Shown piece after piece: positions 57,346 through 64,000 of a stretch of DNA of 64,000 nt. The DNA lies in NCBI GenBank assembly GCA_024195265.1, contig JAJLRJ010000005.1:14513036-14577035 (forward strand), given 5' to 3'. The stretch is from Dendrophyllia cribrosa. Taxonomy: Eukaryota; Cnidaria; Anthozoa; Scleractinia; Dendrophylliidae. Position numbers and translations under genes: made by a program. The first letter of the stretch is position 1. Each line of letters starts with the position of its first letter. Under the pieces are notes generated by a model, which saw only the letters and a program-made list of their open reading frames with translations, had not been told where the DNA came from and did no database searches.

Positions 57346-58956
57346 GTTATCTACACGTCGTATTGAATAGATTTTTTTCTCGTCAAATAACATTCCAGTC
57401 CCACTAAACGTGACGTTTTCCCTCCTAGGAATCATAAATTTTAATTGATAACATTGTAACTTAAGCGCCATTGAACTGAAGTTGAGCCTGCGAGCAGTCT
57501 TTACTATTTTTAGCGACGAAGCGAATTCAGCGTTTGTTTGTACAATCGATAGTTTTAGTACTCTGCACTACGATTCAAACATTGTTAACTTTAAAATTCG
57601 CTAAACATGTTTTCCAAACAATATTTAACAACAAAAATTGCAACGATGTGTGTGGCCATTTATATCTAGGACCGTCGCCCGATTACACCCCTTTGAAAAG
57701 AGCACTAACTTTTCGTTGGTTTTGTAAATGGGGTAAAAGAATCACAGTGACTTGGTGTCATTTCAAAAACCAAAAACTGCTTTCTTATTAACAGAAACCG
57801 AAAAATAATGGTCCAGTGTGTGATAAATTACCACAAAATATACCACAACTGTCCATAAGTGTTTTTAGTCATAAACGGACTTAGTCTGGATAAATGATTG
57901 CAAACAAGTTAACCTAAATTCGCACATTTTCATCTCCAAAATGGGCCAGAACAGACCATAATTTGTTCCTGTTACAAGAATTGGTTAACGTTAATTTCGT
58001 TGTCTTGATGTTTTAGTATTACTTTGTAAATAAGTAAAGACCGTATCCTAGTGTAGCATGGTTTGACCAAAAAAGGTCAAAATCACCGTGATACTTCTCC
58101 TTTAATCATCAGATAGCGAAAAAATTAATTTTAAAGACATCGCTAAAAATATGTTGGTTATCTCTGTTTTACTAAGTATCTTGAATGGGAAATAAAAATC
58201 TATACCTTTCACGTAGCCGGTTTATGAAGCTTTATTTTCTTGAAAACTTTATATCACTGATACATATTTATTTATCTCTAATCATTTGAAATCAAAAAAT
58301 TACAGTGTAGAGCAAAGAAGGTTGTATTTGACTCCTTCAAATTTAAGAAGAAATATTAGAGTGGCTTGTTATTTTGCCACTGAACGCCATAAAGAAACAT
58401 CTATAATAATTTTCTACTGTCCGATATTGAACATTAAGTAAATTGTATTGGACTAACCTAAAATATTTTGCACTTAGTACTTCCCTTATTAGGAAATACC
58501 ACTAGATAATAAAATATAATTATTAATAAGTAATGTCAAAAATATTAAAGAAACTGTTTCAGCTCTCGAAAGCTACGCCGCTGTGCATGTGTACTGGCAT
58601 GTCGTCCTTGAAAAATATATTTCCCTTTAATGGCTATTTGTTTTGAATTCGCTGGGTTTTTTTTTCAGTATTTTACCTAATGAACAAAGTTTGTTTGTTT
58701 GTTGTTTTTAAACGTAAACGCGGCTAATTACGTAAATTTCAACTACAAACAGCCACTGAAATAAAATTACTGTTAGTCAAGCTCCAAAGGAATGTTAAAT
58801 TTCCATTAATCGCCTTATAAGTAAGCGATGTAGCTTAAAATCATCGACCTTATATACATGTAAGTTTTTTCAATTACATTTCTCAAGTGTCAAGCTAAAA
58901 AGGTTTTGTGGACTAGCAAAATTGAAACATTAGCCATCAAAATGTTTATTTTAACG
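57346..58956. other. No gene seen; 3' flank of IL-17-like gene B
   Basis: AT-rich. 58880-58950 (TCAAGTGTCAAGCTAAAAAG, GTTTTGTG, TTAGCCATCAAAATGT) matches 41780-41815 plus 43449-43475, where copy A is interrupted by 1.6 kb of MITEs. AATAAA on the - strand at 58950-58945, 7 bp beyond the stop of gene B, is a candidate poly(A) signal. Confidence 0.5.
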
Positions 58957-60069
58957 TCATTCTTTTTCAGACACATATGCTACTGGTAAGGTACGTTCCA
59001 TCCTCTTCCATAAACAAATTCTTCCCACGGTTTTTCTTTTGCGGCATCGTTGGACCAAAGTTGTGTGGGTGTAGAACACAGCTCGGCATATATAACTACA
59101 GCTGGGGCATTCAGCTTTTGCCAGGAACCTAGGAATTCTGTCATCGTCTCGGTCTACAGCCCAACTCCACGGACATGATGCGGAACTGTTGGTAGTTTGT
59201 CCGTTGATTGTGTTGTTTGAAGGACGCAAAACGTTTACCACGAACAGGTATTTAGGGCGTAACTGTTCGAGGCACTGAGTATCAGTGAGGCTCTGCCGCT
59301 TATTTCTTCCCTGGCCGCAAGAGCCTGGAAGTGACATCATCCCACTCAGAAAGACTATGACAATCACCAAGGTTTGAAACTGAAGTGGGGAACAAGACAA
59401 GTAAAGTCGACCATTAATTACAGTTATTATTATCAGCATTCTTTGCCATTGTAGGAATTTCTGATGTGCTAAATTAAGAGCTGTGCAATAACTACTGAAC
59501 CATTTCTTTGCAAAGTGGACCGACTTCATTTCAGTATCCGGACTGATTTAAACTGTCCTATCAGGTATACTGTACTAGTCATAATTACTCAAAAAAGACT
59601 GATGTTTTTTCGACGAAACTAAAAGCAACCAATGTTGCTAAAACATCTGATATTTAACTCGAGCAGCGAAGTTCAATTCGTCAGTATTTTATGGCTGTAT
59701 AGTGAAATTTTTATTTCATACTTAGAAACTCAGAAAAGAAGGATATTCTTAGCGTTTTTAAAGCCTTGATTTTTAAATAAAATTGAACGAAACTTGCCGA
59801 ATTTACGTTCGGTTGGCCCAACAATCGTTTTCTTATAGGGTCTTATTCAGCTTCTATTATATCGAAGCATGTATCATTTATTACTAATTCTGTATTTTAT
59901 TACCTGTTAGCACCCTCGGCTTATCAATTAAAGGTTTCCCACAATTTACGACTTGAAACTTGTACAATGTGATGGTTTTCACAAATGTTCCGTTTACAAC
60001 GCAAACAAAAATAGGAAAATAACTGGCCATCCTCACCTTTGATATCGTTTGAACTTGACGACGGGCCAT
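58957..60069 (-). CDS. IL-17-like secreted cytokine, gene B (two coding exons)
   Basis: Exon 1 is 60069-60037 (11 codons, MARRQVQTISK, donor AAG|GTGAGG). Exon 2 is 59379-58957 (acceptor CCCCACTTCAG, stop TGA). The junction is phase 0 and the product 151 residues. A signal peptide spans the junction (core TLVIVIVFLSGMM). RNKR at 36-39 is a furin consensus. Sequons are NNT at 66 and NSS at 75. Cysteines at 32, 47, 80, 102, 105, 109, 123 and 133 align with those of gene A. CPWSWAVDRDDDRIP at 80-94 is the IL-17 signature, and the tail ERTLPVAYV is identical to gene A. Exon 2 also opens upstream through the intron to an ATG at 59529, but that reading lacks the conserved first exon and I reject it. 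The intron is 657 bp (816 bp in gene A). Residues between the cysteines differ more than the scaffold does, as expected for diverging ligands. Confidence 0.85.
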
Positions 60070-60267
60070 TTCCAATGAAGTGCTTTGTTGTTCAGTTTTC
60101 CCAATAAAGTTCAGTTTTTATTCTATGCTTTCGTTCTTCTGTTTCTTTGTTCTCCTTTCTGTCAGGTTTTCTCTCTATCTTTTCGCTTCTTGTTTTTTTG
60201 TTCGTTCCTTGTCGCTAGCTCCTCTTTGGCTTGCAAACTTCTGCTCCGAAAGTCGCTAGTGCGTCGA

Positions 60268-60275
60268 CTTAAATA
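60268..60275 (-). promoter_or_regulatory. Candidate TATA box, IL-17-like gene B
   Basis: TATTTAAG on the - strand about 200 bp upstream of the ATG, inside the same conserved block as in gene A. Conservation between copies is the only support. Confidence 0.35.
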
Positions 60276-61254
60276 CATTTTGTGCCCACATAATTTTCAA
60301 TCGTCAGCTAATTTCGCAATTAAATAATCCGCCTTCATATCGGTATACTTTCTAAGAAAAAAATAAATCATCAATTTCATGCAATATAAGAAATCGATAC
60401 AGTTTCATTCCATTCGCATCATGACCAGTCTATTTTTGTGAATTAAAACGGATTTCAATTTTCCTCGCTCTAGTGCGGATACCCTGCCTTACACGATCGA
60501 CATCCCTCCCCACTACGCGTGCTTGTGGGTTTTATTTTCCGCTTTCTCGGAAATGACACTTGAACTGTTAAGTTCACGGTTGCAGATTTTAGTTAAACAG
60601 TCAATCAATTATTTTAGTTTTAAAGAGAAGTCAGCAGCCCGGCTTCAGTAAGTTTGTTTTGCAAGTAGCTCGTTTCCTCTTCCGAGTAATCTTCAATTTT
60701 TCCTACTTGGGTAAATTCTAAATATCATTAGTAGCGGCACGCTTGATTTGAAGTAAGCGAACCTATCATTATTTCGAATTTATCTAGGTAAAAGTTGAAA
60801 CGTGTAACGGCGGCTAGTGAACTGGTTTGGCATTCGTGCCAATATAATGTATAAACTTGTTTGTTTTTTTGTGCGTGTGAACTTTATAACTTCCAACATC
60901 TCGTGTGTTCAAAAGAATGCGGTACTTCGATCCGATCCCACTTTGGGCCTCTTTTACCACTTTAACAAACTGTTGTATGTAATTCTTGTCGATGTAAAGA
61001 GAACACTTAAAAATTTGGATCAAAACAACCTTCACGCACGAGAAGATATTGACTATAAAAAAAAACGATAGAAATAGTCAGCGGTTGACTCATGTAATGG
61101 TCAATTTAATGTGCCATCTATTTTTGTCTTCTTCTCATGTTAATGTTATTTTTAGAAGGGTCCATTGAAAGTTTTTTTTTCTAGTCTGGGTACTCGGTTA
61201 GTTGACGTGTGGCTAACTGAGTAGTCAACAGTTGTACATACAAATTCCTCTTTC

Positions 61255-61285
61255 GGGGGGAACACATGCATTGTGTGACACCCCC
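61255..61285. repeat. Small hairpin insertion in copy B
   Basis: Copy A reads CCTCTTTCACAAATTAAAC. Copy B has about 31 extra bases (GGGGGGAACACATGCATTGT, then GTGACACCCC) that fold on themselves. It may be a transposon footprint or a micro-element. Confidence 0.6.
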
Positions 61286-61407
61286 ACAAATTAAACATCC
61301 TGAGGAAGTTATTATTTCTTGTCTATTAAAACTAAAAAGTGGGGCAAACCCACGTGCTCGTTTTTGGGAATGATAAACCCGGAACTATTTGAAATACTCG
61401 TCAGTAA

Positions 61408-62646
61408 AGCCTGCCGCACACTTGAGGAAAGTGCTGAGCAAAATTCCTCGCGAGGCAGTTAGCTCAGCTGTTTCCGCAAGTGTGCGCTGGATTTTTGGTG
61501 AGTTTTTCGCCTCGCGAGGTCGTGAGGCAAATATCTGTCGTGTTTAATATTTTTTGCCTCACGAGACAAATTCCTCATCGTGTGCGGGCGCCGTGAGAAT
61601 CTGGCTGAGCCAAATTAATCGATTAGCCAATAAAATTGCATGGCGAGCTCACGTGATTTCAAGCTCGACATTCAAGATGGCGGACAGGAGTGTGGTTTAC
61701 GAAGTTATCCTAGAGGATAAACTTGTCGAGTTCTATACAGCGTTGTATGTTGCATGTTTACTGTATTAAAATCTAATAAAATGCTAAATTTAAATTACAC
61801 CTAATTACAATAACGTTGTCATAGAAAAATGAAAAATGGAAAAAAGGCCAATAGGAATAGGCCATTTCCAAGTTGTCTTTAGCCTCTCTATCAAAGCGAC
61901 TAGGTGCGAAACCTTTCATATGAAAATGAGTTTTCATTCACATGCAAATAAAACTTATTTGCATGTGAATGAAAACTCATTTTCGCACCTAGCCTCGCTT
62001 TGATAGAGAGGCTAAAGGCAACTCGGAAATGGCCTATTAATTAGACACACAAATAACAATAGCCGCTGCACGCTTAATTTAAATTAACAATAGCCGCTGC
62101 ACGCTTAATCGTGCCGCGTGTCGCTGTGAATGATGATTAAGCTAATTAATTCCTGTTTGGCTTTTTTCAGTTTTCATTTTCCTATGACAACATTACTGCA
62201 ATTAGGTGTATATCCTAAGAATATTCTAAAAAAGTGGATATTAAAACTTTGTTTCAATATCAATTACAGCAATTGCAGTTATACAAATGTAATATTACAT
62301 TTTGTATACTCTGAGTGGACCACAAACAAACGGATAAGAAGAGCTACGAGACGTTTTAACATCTCGTCGTCCGCCATCTTGAATGTCGAGCTTGAAATCA
62401 CGTGAGCTTGCCATGCAATTTTATTGGCTAATCGATTAATTTGGCTCAGCCAGATTCTCGCGGCGCCCGCACACGATGAGGAATTTGTCTCGTGAGGAAA
62501 AAAATATCAAACACGTCAGATATTTGCCTCACGACCTCGTGAGGCGAAAAACTCACCAAAAATCCAGCGCACACTTGCGGAAACAGCTGAGCTAACTGCC
62601 TCGCGAGGAATTTTGCTCAGCACTTTCCTCAAGTGTGCGGCAGGCT
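61408..62646. mobile_element. Harbinger-like non-autonomous element with two ORF starts
   Basis: AGCCTGCCGCACACTTGAGG at the left is inverted at the right (...AAGTGTGCGGCAGGCT). The terminal inverted repeats are about 290 bp. The element is 1239 bp and flanked by TAA. Each inverted repeat contains ATGGCGGAC followed by a different short frame: + 61677-61769 (MADRSVVYEVILEDKLVEFY) and - 62377-62279 (MADDEMLKRLVALLIRLFVV). The first resembles the start of a MADF-type protein and the second the start of a Harbinger transposase, the two proteins of autonomous PIF/Harbinger elements. Both stop after about 31 codons. A nested palindrome is at 61856-62038. Confidence 0.82.
61856..62038. repeat. Palindromic MITE nested in the Harbinger-like element
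   Basis: AATAGGCCATTTCCAAGTTG at the left and GGAAATGGCCTATT at the right. TAGCCTCTCTATCAAAGCGA / CTCGCTTTGATAGAGAGGCT and ATGAGTTTTCATTCACATGC / GCATGTGAATGAAAACTCAT are paired inside. Confidence 0.9.
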
Positions 62647-62649
62647 TAA

Positions 62650-62812
62650 GGGCCTGGTCGCACTACAGTCAAAAACAAAAATTAGCCCGTGCAAAATGAC
62701 ATAAAAACAAAAACATTCCACAAAAAGCGTGTCCCACCGGAGCGGTTTCTTTTGTTTTCCTCGATTTTTGCACGGGCGGATTTTTGTTTTTGACTGTAGT
62801 GCGACCAGACCC
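62650..62812. mobile_element. Harbinger-like MITE (GGGCCTGGTCGCACTACAG), copy 2
   Basis: 163 bp. GGGCCTGGTCGCACTACAGT at the left is inverted at the right with one change (...CCAGACCC). It directly abuts the 1239-bp element, separated by a shared TAA, with TAA again at 62813. Same family as 24090-24236. Confidence 0.9.
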
Positions 62813-63252
62813 TAATTTATGTTATATAAAGCGTCAAATTCATTTTTTTTTCTTGTTTCAGTTGACTGTTGATTTCTTCACGGCTGTGCATTTATGTTGA
62901 CTAGAGATAATTAAATGTGACATTTTATTGTTACTGATTTCGTGAGCTGATTCTCGAAAAACAACTGTTACTTTTTTTTTAGTATGGTTAGGATATTTTG
63001 CCTTGTTTATACTTCTTCGACTTGGTATATAAGACAATTGCAACACGGGCAACTGATAAATTATAAAAAACCGAACCTGTCCGATGGCCCCTATTAACAA
63101 GTTAATCGAAATCTGTAGAATATTGACGAGTAGTTAAACCAAATTTAAATCGTCTTAAATATTAAACAAGTAACTGTATTTGCAACGGACCACCGTAACG
63201 AAATAGAAGCACCGAATCCTGTAGTAAGGGATCTAATCAGCTATAAAATAAT

Positions 63253-63448
63253 AAAACGATTTGATAAAAAGCAAAGCTGATAAACGGTAAGGAAACGACT
63301 ATATTTGTTAACGTTTTTTGCCTTACGAGTCATTATCTGTAAGACCCTGAAGAAGAAAGGCTGTGCCTTTCGAAATATTGGATATTTTGCAAATATAGTC
63401 GTTTCCGTACCGTTTATCAGCCCTGCTTTTTATCAAATCGTTTTAAAG
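63253..63448. repeat. Long inverted-repeat element
   Basis: AAAACGATTTGATAAAAAGC ... GATAAACGGTA.GGAAACGAC at the left is mirrored by GTCGTTTCCGTACCGTTTAT ... GCTTTTTATCAAATCGTTTT at the right. The middle has CCTGAAGAAGAAAGGCTG and GCCTTTCGAAATATTGG. Confidence 0.88.
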
Positions 63449-63559
63449 ATTAACAGTTTCCGGTTGATAACTAACTATTGATTCGAAAAGTTAATTTGTC
63501 ACAATCAATTCGAATTCCCCATTGCATCATCTCGTCTCCGGCAGTTTTTACACGTTAAG

Positions 63560-63830
63560 TAAAGAATTGGATCCAAATTATCTGTGACTGACACTACTTA
63601 AAAAGCCGTCTGACCAGCTACTTGATGATTACTCATGCACTTCATTCAAGATTGATAACATAATTCAAGATTGATAACATAATTATAACATTATTATTAT
63701 AAGATATAAACTTTAGAGAAAACTATCATAAGACTCTTTCGGAATTTCCGACGCCATATTTTTGGGCATGATCTGGCCTAACATGTCCAATTGATAAACC
63801 TAAAAGCATAATTTAATAAAACGTCATAAC
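63560..63830. repeat. Duplicated flank block, copy B (matches 52020-52260)
   Basis: GGATCCAAATTATC, GACCAGCTACTTGATG, GAGAAAACTATCA, TTTCCGACGCCAT and AATTGATAAACCTAAAA occur in the same order in both places. It includes a small tandem ATTGATAACATAATTCAAG repeat at about 63650-63685. Confidence 0.78.
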
Positions 63831-64000
63831 TTGATATGCGTCCTTTGATGATCAGAAACGATGAAAAACTGAAGAATCCGAAAAAAATAATATCATATTG
63901 TATGGGAATTAAACTAAACAGATTTCACGCTGGGTGCGCAAGAACATCTCCTGACAAAAAAAGTATTTTTAATGATGGCGTGAAGAGCGTGGGTGTTCGC

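Noticed and set aside
59380..59529. Upstream single-exon extension of IL-17-like gene B from an ATG at 59529
   Set aside because: It would replace the signal peptide with a non-conserved sequence. The homologous stretch in gene A has no ATG, and exon 1 plus its donor is conserved in both copies.

Overview
This is a eukaryotic nuclear window, most likely from an anthozoan cnidarian (a stony coral or close relative). The evidence is AT-rich spliced genes, intronless rhodopsin-class GPCRs, IL-17-like cytokine genes, a tRNA-headed SINE with a GCGCTATA...(ATT)n tail, LINE tails ending in (ATT)n, and very many short inverted-repeat elements. There are no bacterial operons, rRNA genes, CRISPR arrays or viral genes. 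Genus cannot be fixed from sequence alone.

Layout. 0.6-3.3 kb: the last three exons of a KIF4-type chromokinesin (+), with a SINE and a 19-bp tandem repeat in its last intron. 6.0-11.2 kb: two divergent single-exon class A GPCR paralogues. 11.4-20.4 kb: repeats and diverged tandem duplications with no convincing gene. 20.4-25.8 kb: a tandem segmental duplication (unit about 2.5-2.9 kb) whose two copies carry different MITEs. 26-34 kb: gene-poor, with elements bounded by long C or G runs. 34.3-37.1 kb: four LINE 3' ends around a 310-codon ORF that begins with half of a TAZ-type zinc finger. 37.7-43.4 kb: a dense MITE field. 43.5-63.9 kb: a duplicated locus with two IL-17-like genes on the - strand (43.5-44.8 and 59.0-60.1 kb) and a third copy of their upstream flank (56.0-57.1 kb) with no cytokine exon.

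Genes. Each IL-17-like gene has a short first exon that joins in phase to a second exon. The product is a secreted protein of about 150 residues with a furin-type RxxR site after the signal peptide and eight cysteines. The GPCRs share an extracellular-loop-2 signature but have lost opposite activation motifs: one has NRL for DRY, the other has KPLII for NPxxY.

Mobile DNA is the dominant theme. Because three blocks are duplicated, many insertions can be compared with an empty paralogous site. This gives directly readable target duplications: TAA for two abutting Harbinger-like elements, TA for several MITEs, and possibly TTAA for a piggyBac-like one.
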